This document shows positions 1 through 8,500 of a DNA stretch of 64,000 nucleotides, piece by piece. Positions within the stretch are counted from its first letter, which is position 1. The number at the start of each line of letters is the position of its first letter. Source of the DNA: Pseudomonas khorasanensis (GTDB taxonomy: Bacteria > Pseudomonadota > Gammaproteobacteria > Pseudomonadales > Pseudomonadaceae). The notes beneath the pieces were generated by a model. The model made no database searches and was not told the origin of the DNA. It saw only the letters and a program-made list of their open reading frames with translations. The translations under genes were made by a program, and so were the position numbers. The stretch is from positions 310,001 to 374,000 of the forward strand of contig NZ_JABWQP020000001.1 of NCBI RefSeq assembly GCF_014268505.2. The letters run 5' to 3'.

Positions 1-572
1 TCACGGATGTTCGACGGGCCGAAGATCGGCAGCACGAAATAGGCGCCGCCCGGTACGCCGTAGAAACCCAAGGTCTGACCGAAGTCTTCGTTCTGGCGCG
101 GCAAGCCCATGGCGGTGGCCGGGTCCCACAGGCCGGCGATGCCGATCGTGGTGTTGAGCAACAGGCGCGCGGTGGTTTCCATCGAGCGCTGGCCTTTGAA
201 CTGCAGCAGGCTGTTGACCAGGTTCGGCACGTCGCCAATGTTGTTGAAAAAGTTGCTCACGCCGGTGCGCAGAAAGCTTGGCGTGATATAGCGGTAGCCA
301 TCGACCACCGGCAGGAAGACCCATTGGTCGAACCGGTAGTTGAAGTGATAGACCCGGCGGTTCCACGACTCCAATGGGTCGTAGACGTTCAACGCATTGA
401 GCGTCGAGCGTTCGAACTCACGCTGGTCCAGGCCCGGGTTGAACTTGAGTTTGGTCAGCGGCTGCTTGAAGCCGTCGCTGTCGACCACCACCGGTGCATC
501 GGCTTTACTGTTGTCGGCCTGGGCCACGCCTGCACAGAGGAACGCTGCAATCAGCAGGAGATATTTAGCCAC
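1..572 (-). CDS. mlaA: MlaA (VacJ) lipid-asymmetry protein, partial
   Basis: This is the first 190 codons of MlaA; the 3' end lies outside the window. MlaA is the outer-membrane component of the Mla system, which removes misplaced phospholipids from the outer leaflet and passes them to periplasmic MlaC. The translation starts MAKYLLLIAAFLCAGVAQA, a signal peptide, and continues with family-typical stretches such as DPLESWNRRVYHFNYRFD, GDVPNLVNSLLQ and FGVPGG-like GFYGVPGGAYFVLP. I chose the GTG at 572 because it directly begins the signal peptide and overlaps the stop of the upstream hydrolase gene by 8 bases, which suggests translational coupling. The signal peptide has no clear lipobox, although MlaA proteins are often lipoproteins. 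Family assignment is secure. Confidence 0.93.
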   Translation of the reverse strand, partial: MAKYLLLIAAFLCAGVAQADNSKADAPVVVDSDGFKQPLTKLKFNPGLDQREFERSTLNALNVYDPLESWNRRVYHFNYRFDQWVFLPVVDGYRYITPSFLRTGVSNFFNNIGDVPNLVNSLLQFKGQRSMETTARLLLNTTIGIAGLWDPATAMGLPRQNEDFGQTLGFYGVPGGAYFVLPIFGPSNIR

Positions 573-1863
573 GGAAGAACTCCAGCATGGCGTCGCTGTT
601 GACGCGGTAGTTAAGGTTGCCGCAGTGGCCGCCCAGTGGGTAAACGGTCAGACGATCACCGAATGTCTTGCGCAGAAAGCCCAGGTCGCCAGGGCCGAGG
701 ATCACGTCGTCGGCGTTGTGCATCACGGCAATTTTCTTGCTTTCGTGCAGGTAATCCTTGAGGGCGTACAGGCTGACCTGATCGATCAGTTGCAGCAGGC
801 TGCCGCCGTCGGTGCGCGCACGCCACATCGGAATCACTTGCTCGGTGATGTAGCAGTCGAAGTCGCATTGCAGCGCACGCTTGAGGAACGGCGTGAGGCT
901 GGTGCCTTCGGTGATCGGGAATTTCGGCGGAGTGATCAGGCCGCGACGGTTGACCAGGTCCGACGTGTAGGCAATGTCGGCCGCCGAGAAGCGGAACGAA
1001 GTGCCGATCAGCATGGCCATCTGTTCGTTGGTCAGGTGCTGCTTGGACTGCTGGAAGTCATACAGAAGCGCATCGTTGAGGTCGATGTAGCCTTTTTGCT
1101 GGAAGTATCGGGTCAGCTTGGTCAGTACCAATTCATAGAAGGTGGTGCTGCTGTTGATGCCCTTCACCTCGGTCTGTACCAGCTTGTCGAGGTTGGTCAC
1201 TGAGGTATAGAGGTTCACCGGCGGGTTAAGCAGCAGCACTTTCTTGAAATTGAAGCTGCGACGGGTCTCGTCCAGGTGCGCAACGAACGCGGCGTCGAGG
1301 GCGCCGAGGCTGTAACCGGTCAGGTAGTACTCGGTAACCGGCAGTTTCGGGTTTTGCGCCCGCACGGCCTGCATCACCCGATACATGTCTTCGGCGTCTT
1401 CCTTGGTGACGCCCGGCGTGGCGAAACGCGAAGCGGCGCTGATGAAGTCGAAACTGGTCGGCGACGACAGTTGCACGACGTGATAGCCGGCCTTGTAATA
1501 AAGCTTTTTCAGGTATTCGTTGAGCGTGCTGTCAAAGCGCGCGCCGGTTCCGGCAATCAGGAAAATCAGCGGTGCCGGTTTGTCCTGGGTGGCGATGCGA
1601 TAGGTGAGTTTCTTCACTGCCCAGAAATTGTCCGGCAGCTGGAACTCGCGCTCCGGACGCAGCGTAAGGCTCTTGTCCGACTGGTTGATGTCGTCGTCCA
1701 GCGGCAACTCCGGACGCAGGTCCGGCGGAGTCGTGGCGATGGTCGCCTCGAACGGGTTGGTCAGCGGGTAGCCATAACTGGCGGCGTCGATATCCACCGC
1801 CAGTGCGGACGCACTCAAAATAAGGCCGCTGAACAGCGCGGCGAAGCGCAAGGAACGGAGCAT
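565..1863 (-). CDS. Exported alpha/beta-hydrolase-like protein
   Basis: A 432-residue protein with a signal peptide (MLRSLRFAALFSGLILSASALA). It looks like an alpha/beta hydrolase: a strand-rich PLIFLIAGTGARF near residue 100, a nucleophile elbow GYSLGA with Ser185, a late HNADDVIL segment carrying a likely acid, and GGHCGNLNYR near the C-terminus carrying a likely His. Substrate unknown. The gene lies directly upstream of mlaA on the same strand with overlapping ends, so the two are probably co-transcribed and the enzyme may act on envelope lipids; that role is inference from context. Homologues are sometimes labelled 'serine/threonine protein kinase', but no kinase motif is visible. Confidence 0.8.
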   Translation of the reverse strand: MLRSLRFAALFSGLILSASALAVDIDAASYGYPLTNPFEATIATTPPDLRPELPLDDDINQSDKSLTLRPEREFQLPDNFWAVKKLTYRIATQDKPAPLIFLIAGTGARFDSTLNEYLKKLYYKAGYHVVQLSSPTSFDFISAASRFATPGVTKEDAEDMYRVMQAVRAQNPKLPVTEYYLTGYSLGALDAAFVAHLDETRRSFNFKKVLLLNPPVNLYTSVTNLDKLVQTEVKGINSSTTFYELVLTKLTRYFQQKGYIDLNDALLYDFQQSKQHLTNEQMAMLIGTSFRFSAADIAYTSDLVNRRGLITPPKFPITEGTSLTPFLKRALQCDFDCYITEQVIPMWRARTDGGSLLQLIDQVSLYALKDYLHESKKIAVMHNADDVILGPGDLGFLRKTFGDRLTVYPLGGHCGNLNYRVNSDAMLEFFRG

Positions 1864-2087
1864 GACTAGATCCCTTAGAGGAAGGTACCGATTGAAGTTC
1901 GCAGGCTATGACCACCGGCCGTGCACCAAAGTGCCATGCTGCGGCACTAAACAGGCGGAATTCGGGGTAATAGTAGCTGGACGATACACGTTGCGAGGGC
2001 TCGCTGAACAGTTAACAGTTGTTAGTGCTTGCCAACGAGGGTTGGCAGATTAAGCTGGCCGCCGATTTCTGTAGATTGGAGTGGTCC

Positions 2088-2456
2088 ATGTCCTGCCGTT
2101 TCCCCCTGATTGTGCTGCTCCTTTTGATGCCTTTGTGGCTGGCCGCCAGTTATGGCGCGCGTTATGGCTTTATGGAAGATGGGCGCTGGGTGGGCATCTG
2201 CGTGGATGAGGCCAGCCGCTGGGAATGTCTGGTGCGCTCGAACCTTGGGCTGATGATTCATTTCAAGGTGCTGGGCTGGGCAGCGGTGGCCGCAGCGGTG
2301 TCGGCTTTCGTCGTGCCGGGACGGGCAGGGTGGTGGCTGGCGGTGCTGGCGCTGATGCTCGGGTTGCCCGCATTGGCGCTGTACAACACAACGTTGGCTG
2401 TGTTTGCAGTGGTGATTGCCGGGTTGCGGTTGGTCAGATCCTCACGCAGCATCTGA
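2088..2456 (+). CDS. Small four-helix inner-membrane protein, unknown function
   Basis: A 122-residue protein beginning MSCRFPLIVLLLLMPLWLAA. It has a hydrophobic N-terminal helix, a short polar loop with two cysteines (GICVDEASRWECLV), a second helix (KVLGWAAVAAAVSAFVV) and two closely spaced C-terminal helices. The ATG at 2088 is preceded by TTGGAG at a good distance and starts the first membrane helix, so I prefer it over the longer reading from 2019. I do not recognise a family with a known role. It stands alone, divergent from the hydrolase gene and followed at once by a REPIN. Confidence 0.7.
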   Translation: MSCRFPLIVLLLLMPLWLAASYGARYGFMEDGRWVGICVDEASRWECLVRSNLGLMIHFKVLGWAAVAAAVSAFVVPGRAGWWLAVLALMLGLPALALYNTTLAVFAVVIAGLRLVRSSRSI

Positions 2457-2464
2457 TAGCGAGT

Positions 2465-2531
2465 CTTCGCGAGCAGGCTCGCTCCCACAGGAGCATGCAT
2501 ACCAACTGTGGGAGCGAGCCTGCTCGCGAAG
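2465..2531. repeat. REPIN, tail-out type (67 bp)
   Basis: Two inverted 24-bp REP units at 2465-2488 and 2508-2531, with CTTCGCGAGCAGG at the outer ends and the CTCCCAC/GTGGGAG ends facing a 19-bp centre. It sits between the convergent ends of the small membrane-protein gene and the GH17 gene. Confidence 0.95.
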
Positions 2532-2549
2532 AAGCCGGTATGGCCAAAA

Positions 2550-4103
2550 CTACTGTGGCCGCACCCGCAGGCAGCGCCATAACGCCGCCACCATCAACCC
2601 GCTGACAACCGCCCAACCCCATGCCTGCTGATTCAGCAATCCTTCCTGATATAACTGCGGCGCGATCCCCGCTCCGACGATAAAGGTCAGCAGCGCAATC
2701 TCCCGACGCGGCACGTTTACCGGGCGGCACAGGTAAACCAGCGCCGGCAGTACGAACGCCATACTGGCGAAACTGCGATAACGCGGATCGAAGACCATCT
2801 CCAGCATCATGACTGCCGCCGCAAAGCCTGCCGCCGCGACCAGCCAGCCGGCACGGCGCTCAAGGAAATCGAATGCGCGTGAGCGCCAACCCGTACGCGC
2901 GCTGAGCGTCAGCGCGGCATGCGCGAGCACCGACAGGTTCAACGCGGTCAGCAAGCCGACCCACAGCCACTCGCTGGGAAACCGCGTGGTCAGTCGCGCC
3001 AAGTCACCCCAGGCGCCAATCGAACAAGCGGCCAGTGCGCCCAGTAATGGCAATATCAATGCCGAGCGCGTTGTGCGCACGCGACCGCCAAGGATCAGCG
3101 TGCCAAGGAAAATCACGCCACCGACCGCCAGCCATTCTTTCCAGTAGGGCACATTGGACACCGGTCCGGCGAGCACGCCTTTGTCTTGGCGATCCGCGTC
3201 GAACAATCCCCAATAGCCGCCTACAGCGCCTTCACTCCCGCGTTTCCACGGCTGGTCGAAGGCTTCGATCAAGTTGTAATGCCAGCCTTCCTGCTCGGCC
3301 ATCGCGACAAAGCCCCGAATGAACTTCGCCTCATTGACCCGGCTCGGCACGGCCGTTTCGCGCTGGCGGCCCTCGCTCGGCCAGCCGGTTTCGCCAATCA
3401 TCACGTCTTTCGGGGCGAATTTGTTGCCGAACACCTGGCGTACATTGGCCACATGTTGCAGGGCGACGTCGATGTTCGACGGATCATCTTCCCAGTAAGG
3501 CAGCAAGTGAATGGTCAGGAAATCCACGGCCGGTGCGACTTCAGGGTGCTTGAGCCAGAATTCCCAGACGTCGGCGTAAGTCACCGGTTGCCTGATCTGG
3601 CTTTTGACCTTGCTGATCAGGCTGACCAGTTGCGCGCCGGTGACCTCTTTGCGAAGCAAGGCCTCGTTGCCGACGATCACTGCGCTGACGACATCCGGGT
3701 TGGCGTTGGCCGAGGCAATCAACAGGTCGACCTCTTTCTCGCTGTCCACCGGGTTGCTGTTGACCCAGGCGCCGATCATCAGCTTCAGACCATGCTTGCG
3801 CGCAAGGCCCGGCAGCGCTTCCAGGCCGGTCATCGAGTAGGTGCGGATGCATTCGAAACGCGTCGCCAGCAGCGCGAGGTCGGCGTCCATGCGCTCGGGG
3901 CGCAATTTGAGCGGCACATCGAAAGGCGATTGGTCTTTGTCGAACGGTGTATAGGAGGCGCATTGCAGCTTGTGCGTCGGCGTGGCGGCGTCCGGCAGTA
4001 CCACCGGTTTACCGAGGCCGTACCAAAAACCGCTGAGGGCAAACAGCCCGAGCAGGCAGGCGAATAGATAAGGCAGAAGAGGCAAACGGGAGGTCGCGGG
4101 CAT
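2550..4103 (-). CDS. Membrane-anchored GH17 beta-1,3-glucan enzyme
   Basis: A 517-residue protein. After one N-terminal membrane helix (residues ~8-29) comes a glycoside hydrolase family 17 domain (residues ~45-320) with the acid/base glutamate in VGNEALL (Glu147) and the nucleophile in IGETGWPS (Glu238). The C-terminal ~180 residues form several membrane helices. GH17 proteins of this layout in Pseudomonas are beta-1,3-glucan hydrolases or transglycosylases related to the NdvB cyclic-glucan system; which of the two this is cannot be told from sequence. Start: I prefer the ATG at 4103 (MPATSRLPLLPYLF) to the one at 4145, since it places the membrane helix at the N-terminus. It is a single gene, divergent from betX. 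Confidence 0.85.
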   Translation of the reverse strand: MPATSRLPLLPYLFACLLGLFALSGFWYGLGKPVVLPDAATPTHKLQCASYTPFDKDQSPFDVPLKLRPERMDADLALLATRFECIRTYSMTGLEALPGLARKHGLKLMIGAWVNSNPVDSEKEVDLLIASANANPDVVSAVIVGNEALLRKEVTGAQLVSLISKVKSQIRQPVTYADVWEFWLKHPEVAPAVDFLTIHLLPYWEDDPSNIDVALQHVANVRQVFGNKFAPKDVMIGETGWPSEGRQRETAVPSRVNEAKFIRGFVAMAEQEGWHYNLIEAFDQPWKRGSEGAVGGYWGLFDADRQDKGVLAGPVSNVPYWKEWLAVGGVIFLGTLILGGRVRTTRSALILPLLGALAACSIGAWGDLARLTTRFPSEWLWVGLLTALNLSVLAHAALTLSARTGWRSRAFDFLERRAGWLVAAAGFAAAVMMLEMVFDPRYRSFASMAFVLPALVYLCRPVNVPRREIALLTFIVGAGIAPQLYQEGLLNQQAWGWAVVSGLMVAALWRCLRVRPQ

Positions 4104-4443
4104 GGTCAGGTCGAGTGGCTGCAAAGCGACGCATGTTACCTGCATTTATAGAGGGGCAGGTGGGTCGCACGCTTTGCCCATGCAAAGTTCGGGCGGATTG
4201 TCCGGCGCCAATTATTCAGGCGTGATTAATGGCTTTCTGATGTCGTTTCTCGTTGCCTTGAGGTCGCTGACAGAGCAGGTCGCCTGCGGCGTGAGGTTGA
4301 TGATCAGGCATCAGTACCCTTTCTGAAAAATCGGCTGATGATCGAGTGTGTTTGCGGTTCGGCGTGATGGGGGCGCTGAGCACCATAACAATACGTTGAC
4401 GATGCCCGGCATCCGTCGGGCGCAGTATTTCGGGGAAGTAACG
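4104..4443. other. Divergent intergenic region between GH17 gene and betX
   Basis: About 340 bases without a credible gene. It must hold the promoters for the two divergent genes, but I could not place a convincing -35/-10 pair. An AACAATA element at 4388-4394 resembles a Crc/Hfq site but lies about 50 bases before the betX start, so its meaning is doubtful. Confidence 0.5.
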
Positions 4444-5295
4444 ATGAAGATGCGACGACTTTTAGGCGCAGGTGCCGCGCTGGCGCTTGCGATGAGTGCC
4501 ACTTTCGCCAACGCTGAAAAACAGACCCTGAACATCGGTTACGTTGACGGCTGGTCCGACAGCGTCGCGACCACCCACGTGGCGGCCGAAGTGATCAAGC
4601 AGAAACTCGGCTATGACGTGAAGCTGCAAGCGGTCGCCACCGGGATCATGTGGCAGGGCGTGGCCACCGGCAAACTCGACGCCATGCTCTCGGCCTGGCT
4701 TCCAGTGACCCACGGCGAATACTGGACGAAGAACAAGGATCAGGTCGTCGATTACGGCCCGAACTTCAAGGATGCAAAAATCGGCCTGATCGTGCCGGAG
4801 TACGTCAAGGCCAAGTCGATTGAAGACCTGAAAACCGACGACACCTTCAAAAATCGCATTGTCGGCATCGACGCCGGTTCAGGCGTGATGCTCAAGACCG
4901 ATCAGGCGATCAAGGATTACGGTCTCGACAAATACAACCTCAAGGCCAGTTCCGGCGCCGGCATGATTGCCGAGCTGACCCGTGCCGAGAAGAAAAACGA
5001 ATCCATCGCCGTTACCGGTTGGGTGCCGCACTGGATGTTCGCCAAATGGAAACTGCGCTTCCTCGACGACCCGAAAGGTGTTTACGGCGCGGCTGAAACC
5101 GTGAACAGCATCGGCAGCAAGGGCCTGGAAGCCAAGGCACCGGAAGTCGCCAAATTCCTGAAAAACTTCCAGTGGGCTTCCAAGGATGAAATCGGCGAAG
5201 TGATGCTGGCGATTCAGGACGGCGCCAAACCCGATGCCGCCGCCAAGGCCTGGGTCGCCAAACACCCGGAGCGCGTGGCTGACTGGACTAAATAA
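4444..5295 (+). CDS. betX: Periplasmic betaine/choline-type ABC substrate-binding protein (BetX-like)
   Basis: A 283-residue OpuAC/ProX-type solute-binding protein. It begins MKMRRLLGAGAALALAMSATFANA, a signal peptide, followed by the typical LNIGYVDGWSDSVATTHV and ATGIMWQGVATGKLDAMLSAW, whose tryptophans suit an aromatic box for quaternary amines. The start at 4444 has GGGGAAG just upstream and opens the signal peptide. No permease or ATPase gene is adjacent. In P. aeruginosa the orphan binding protein BetX is likewise followed by the yjcH and actP homologues, and it lends itself to the shared Cbc transporter core. The BetX identity rests on that gene order; the binding-protein family is secure, the exact ligand (betaine, choline or carnitine) is inferred. 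Confidence 0.88.
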   Translation: MKMRRLLGAGAALALAMSATFANAEKQTLNIGYVDGWSDSVATTHVAAEVIKQKLGYDVKLQAVATGIMWQGVATGKLDAMLSAWLPVTHGEYWTKNKDQVVDYGPNFKDAKIGLIVPEYVKAKSIEDLKTDDTFKNRIVGIDAGSGVMLKTDQAIKDYGLDKYNLKASSGAGMIAELTRAEKKNESIAVTGWVPHWMFAKWKLRFLDDPKGVYGAAETVNSIGSKGLEAKAPEVAKFLKNFQWASKDEIGEVMLAIQDGAKPDAAAKAWVAKHPERVADWTK

Positions 5296-5317
5296 CCACC
5301 ACACGGCCTGACCCACT

Positions 5318-5404
5318 GTGGGAGCGAGCCTGCTCGCGAAGACGATCTGTCAGTTGCTGTGATATCGACTGACACGACGCCTTCGCGAGCAGGCTCGCTC
5401 CCAC
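5318..5404. repeat. REPIN, head-out type (87 bp) followed by a T tract
   Basis: Inverted REP units at 5318-5341 and 5381-5404 with GTGGGAG/CTCCCAC at the outer ends, 22 bases after the betX stop. The right end is followed by AGTTTTTTG, so the RNA hairpin plus U tract could act as the betX terminator. Confidence 0.93.
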
Positions 5405-5466
5405 AGTTTTTTGTTGTGCACTCAAGAATGGCAAAAACATCATGGCCATCTACTACTAAGGTCGTC

Positions 5467-5482
5467 TGGAACCTCTCTCGCA
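5467..5482 (+). promoter_or_regulatory. Candidate sigma-54 promoter for yjcH-actP
   Basis: TGGAACCTCTCTCGCA keeps the invariant GG-N10-GC of -24/-12 promoters, with two departures from the TGGCAC/TTGC consensus. It would start transcription near 5493, giving a ~44-base leader that contains the AACAATAA element. Predicted by eye only. Confidence 0.45.
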
Positions 5483-5505
5483 GCCGCATACATTAGCTAC
5501 GTTCC

Positions 5506-5513
5506 AACAATAA
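5506..5513 (+). promoter_or_regulatory. Crc/Hfq-type CA motif before yjcH
   Basis: AACAATAA is an exact match to the AAnAAnAA catabolite-activity motif that Hfq and Crc bind to repress translation in Pseudomonas. It ends 23 bases before the yjcH ATG and just before the GAGGA ribosome-binding site, a suitable place for carbon-catabolite repression of acetate uptake. Confidence 0.55.
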
Positions 5514-5536
5514 TCTGTGCTGCGAGGATAAAAACA

Positions 5537-5848
5537 ATGAACGACAGCATTTACCTCTCGATTCAAAACAGTCCCCGATTCAAGGAGCTGGTGCGAAAAA
5601 GGGAAAAGTTCGCCTGGATACTCTCGGCGATCATGCTTGGGCTGTACTCCGGATTCATCCTTCTGATTGCTTACGGGCCGCATGTTCTGGGCGCGAAGAT
5701 CAGTCCCGAGTCTTCTATCACCTGGGGCATTCCGATCGGTGTCGGGCTGATCATCTCGGCATTCATCCTGACCGGTATCTACGTGCGCCGCGCCAATGGC
5801 GAGTTTGACGACCTGAACAATGCGATTCTCAAGGAGGCTCAGCAATGA
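5537..5848 (+). CDS. yjcH: YjcH, DUF485 inner-membrane partner of ActP
   Basis: A 103-residue DUF485 protein. An N-terminal cytoplasmic segment ([17 protein letters not shown]) is followed by two membrane helices (residues ~28-50 and ~60-84) and the family-typical [16 protein letters not shown]485 proteins are encoded before acetate/cation symporters and are thought to help their function or assembly. The ATG at 5537 follows GAGGATAAAAACA and is favoured over upstream non-ATG starts, which would cover the promoter region. Its stop overlaps the actP start by four bases (ATGA), indicating translational coupling. Confidence 0.95.
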   Translation: MNDSIYLSIQNSPRFKELVRKREKFAWILSAIMLGLYSGFILLIAYGPHVLGAKISPESSITWGIPIGVGLIISAFILTGIYVRRANGEFDDLNNAILKEAQQ

Positions 5849-7503
5849 TCCGGCGTCTACTTTCTGTATTGAGCATTGCAGCGTTCGCGCCGGGTGCCTG
5901 GGCGGCTGACGCCCTGACCGGTGAGGTGGCCAGGCAGCCGCTGAACATTCCGGCGATCCTGATGTTCGTGGCCTTCGTCGGCGCGACGCTGTACATCACG
6001 TACTGGGCTTCGAAGAAAAACAACTCGGCTGCCGACTACTATGCGGCGGGCGGCAAGATCACCGGTTTCCAGAACGGTCTGGCAATTGCCGGTGACTACA
6101 TGTCGGCGGCGTCCTTCCTGGGGATTTCCGCGCTGGTGTTCACCTCCGGTTACGATGGCTTGATCTACTCGATCGGCTTCCTGGTGGGCTGGCCGATCAT
6201 CCTGTTCCTGATCGCCGAGCGTCTGCGTAACCTGGGCAAGTACACCTTCGCCGATGTGGCGTCCTACCGCCTCGGGCAAACCCAGATTCGCACCTTGTCT
6301 GCCTGCGGTTCGCTGGTCGTGGTGGCGTTCTACCTGATCGCGCAAATGGTCGGTGCGGGCAAGCTGATCCAGTTGCTGTTCGGTCTGGACTACCACGTTG
6401 CGGTGATTCTGGTCGGTGTGCTGATGTGCCTGTACGTGCTGTTCGGCGGCATGCTGGCGACTACCTGGGTGCAGATCATCAAGGCCGTGTTGCTCCTGTC
6501 TGGCGCATCGTTCATGGCGTTGATGGTGATGAAGCACGTCGGCTTCGACTTCAACATGCTGTTCTCCGAAGCTATCAAGGTTCACGCCAAAGGCGAGGCG
6601 ATCATGAGCCCGGGCGGTCTGGTCAAGGACCCGATCTCGGCCTTCTCGCTGGGTCTGGCCTTGATGTTCGGTACTGCGGGCCTGCCACACATTCTGATGC
6701 GCTTCTTCACCGTGAGTGATGCAAAAGAAGCCCGCAAGAGTGTGCTGTACGCGACCGGTTTCATTGGTTACTTCTACATCCTGACCTTCATCATCGGCTT
6801 CGGCGCGATTCTGCTGGTGAGCACCAATCCTGCGTTCAAAGACGCGGCCGGCGCTCTGCTCGGTGGTAATAACATGGCGGCAGTGCACCTGGCCAACGCG
6901 GTGGGTGGCAGCATCTTCCTCGGCTTCATCTCGGCAGTGGCTTTCGCGACCATCCTCGCGGTGGTGGCAGGCCTGACGCTGGCCGGTGCTTCGGCGGTTT
7001 CTCACGACCTGTACGCCAGCGTGATCAAGAAGGGTAAGGCGAACGAGAAGGACGAGATTCGCGTCTCGAAGATCACCACCATCGCCCTGGCGGTGCTGGC
7101 GATTGGTCTGGGCATCCTGTTCGAAAGCCAGAACATCGCCTTCATGGTGGGCCTGGCGTTCTCGATCGCGGCGAGTTGCAACTTCCCGGTGCTGCTGCTT
7201 TCGATGTACTGGAAGAAGCTGACCACCCGTGGCGCGATGATCGGCGGCTGGCTGGGTCTGTTGAGTGCAGTGGGCCTGATGGTGCTTGGCCCGACCATCT
7301 GGGTGCAGATTCTGCATCATGAGAAGGCGATTTTCCCTTATGAGTATCCGGCTTTGTTCTCGATGATCATTGCTTTTGTGGGGATCTGGTTCTTCTCGAT
7401 CACGGACAAGTCGGCGGCCGCGGACAAAGAGCGGGCGCTGTTCTTCCCGCAATTTGTGCGTTCGCAGACTGGGTTGGGGGCGAGTGGGGCGGTTTCGCAC
7501 TAA
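5845..7503 (+). CDS. actP: ActP cation/acetate symporter
   Basis: A 552-residue sodium:solute symporter (SSS family). It starts with a hydrophobic [20 protein letters not shown], then a first transport helix ([20 protein letters not shown]) and SSS hallmarks [20 protein letters not shown] and [15 protein letters not shown]. About 13-14 membrane helices are visible and the length matches E. coli ActP. It imports acetate and other short carboxylates with a cation. The ATGA overlap with yjcH and the hairpin at 7541 make yjcH-actP a two-gene operon. In pseudomonads acetate uptake and activation genes are controlled by the CrbS/MxtR-CrbR/ErdR system; the sensor gene lies at 58566-62036 here. Confidence 0.95.
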   Translation: MIRRLLSVLSIAAFAPGAWAADALTGEVARQPLNIPAILMFVAFVGATLYITYWASKKNNSAADYYAAGGKITGFQNGLAIAGDYMSAASFLGISALVFTSGYDGLIYSIGFLVGWPIILFLIAERLRNLGKYTFADVASYRLGQTQIRTLSACGSLVVVAFYLIAQMVGAGKLIQLLFGLDYHVAVILVGVLMCLYVLFGGMLATTWVQIIKAVLLLSGASFMALMVMKHVGFDFNMLFSEAIKVHAKGEAIMSPGGLVKDPISAFSLGLALMFGTAGLPHILMRFFTVSDAKEARKSVLYATGFIGYFYILTFIIGFGAILLVSTNPAFKDAAGALLGGNNMAAVHLANAVGGSIFLGFISAVAFATILAVVAGLTLAGASAVSHDLYASVIKKGKANEKDEIRVSKITTIALAVLAIGLGILFESQNIAFMVGLAFSIAASCNFPVLLLSMYWKKLTTRGAMIGGWLGLLSAVGLMVLGPTIWVQILHHEKAIFPYEYPALFSMIIAFVGIWFFSITDKSAAADKERALFFPQFVRSQTGLGASGAVSH

Positions 7504-7540
7504 GGCTTCTGGATCGATTGGGTAAGTGGGTTAGACAGAA

Positions 7541-7572
7541 ATGCCCCGGTTGAGAGATCGGGGCATTTTTTG
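7541..7572 (+). terminator. Intrinsic terminator of actP
   Basis: Arms ATGCCCCG (7541-7548) and CGGGGCAT (7559-7566) around a 10-base loop, followed by a run of six T. It lies 38 bases after the actP stop. Confidence 0.9.
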
Positions 7573-7969
7573 TGGGCGGTTATCGCGCAGACTGTATTTT
7601 TGGTGTGGATCGTGTACATATCCGTTGCTGCGGTGACGGCGGCTTAGGGTTCCGCCCTTACGGCGGGTCACTTTTGACAAACGCCTCAAAAGTAACCAAA
7701 AACGCTTGCTCCTACGTACGGCCCGCTCGCTGGGGCTCGGGATTCCTTCGCTGCGGGATCGATCCGGGCGCAGCGTTTCCGGTTGGCTTCGCTGCACCTC
7801 CTTCCGCTGTGTCTGGCTGCGCCAGACGGTCGCTGCGCTCCCACGCCCGGATCAATCCCTCCACTCAGCCTTCCGACGTCGCCCGTGGATCAAGATCAAG
7901 AGCAGTACTCGAGCTAACGCTCATTGTGTTGAGTGGTGAGAAGCAAAGGCGGTTTGCTTTTGTTTCTCT

Positions 7970-7993
7970 GTGGGAGCGAGCCTGCTCGCGAAG
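7970..7993 (+). repeat. Single REP unit inside the repeat island
   Basis: A solitary copy of the 24-bp REP (GTGGGAGCGAGCCTGCTCGC plus GAAG) between the two arms of the long inverted repeat; no inverted partner is visible nearby. Confidence 0.9.
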
Positions 7994-8038
7994 ACGGCCT
8001 GACAGCCGACCTGTTCTTGAGGTGGCACGCGATCCCAA

Positions 8039-8073
8039 TGTAGGAGCTGCCGAAGGCTGCGATCTTTTGATCT
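8039..8073 (+). repeat. Single REP of a second family (TAGGAGCTGCCGAAGGCTGC type)
   Basis: Contains TAGGAGCTGCCGAAGGCTGC followed by GATCTTTTGATC. It is the same family as the inverted pair at 21580-21663 after sucD. Confidence 0.85.
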
Positions 8074-8431
8074 CGCTCCTGATTTGGCTTTTGCTTCGGC
8101 TTTTGATCTTTCGCCCCTTCGGCAGGCTTCGTTACGGGATCGATCCGGGTGTGGGAGCGCAGCGACCGTACGACGCAGTCGTACACAGCGAGTGTAGGTG
8201 CAGCGAAGCCAACCGGAGCCGCTGCGCCCGGATCGGTCCCGTAACGAAGGTACCCCGAGCCCCAGCGAGCGGGCCGTACGCCGGGGCAAAGCCTTTTGGG
8301 TTACCTTTCGCTGGGCCGGCATTCCGGCGTTTGGAAAAGGTGACTCGCTGTAAGAGCGAAACCGCCAGCGGCACCACCCGCAGAAACGGATATGCCCCCA
8401 ATCCCCAATCCCAATCCCAAACCACGCACAA

Positions 8432-8466
8432 ACAAAAACGGCCCCTACATAAATAGAGGCCGTTCC
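8432..8466 (-). terminator. Intrinsic terminator of gltA
   Basis: Read on the minus strand: AACGGCCTCT, 8-base loop, AGGGGCCGTT, then TTTGTTTG. Ten-base stem with one mismatch, about 35 bases after the gltA stop. Confidence 0.8.
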
Positions 8467-8500
8467 CGGTACAACTCAAAACTTCATCGCAAGACAGAGC

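Larger units (their letters stand above)
7615..8396. repeat. Long imperfect inverted repeat island between actP and gltA
   Basis: Gene-free 780-bp region. A left unit (about 7615-7880) recurs in inverted form on the right (about 8112-8396): both contain, in their own direction, CATATCCGTT, the GTCAC...AAGTAACC-like stretch, ACGGCCCGCTCGCTGGGGCT, GATCCGGGCGCAGCG, CCGGTTGGCTTCGCTGCACC and GGTCGCTGCGCTCCCAC. Each unit is also partly self-complementary (GGATCGATCC / GGATCAATCC). The units have drifted apart by many substitutions, and ORFs here run through the palindromes in several frames and are not genes. It resembles the larger dispersed intergenic repeats known in P. fluorescens genomes; which named family is not decided. 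Confidence 0.8.

Noticed and set aside
4388..4394. AACAATA before betX as a Crc/Hfq site
   Set aside because: It is an incomplete motif and lies about 50 bases before the start codon, too far for typical translational repression.
7572..8456. 294-residue plus-strand frame and shorter minus-strand frames in the repeat island
   Set aside because: They run through palindromic repeats that read open in several frames; the translations repeat REP-derived strings and no start site is supported.
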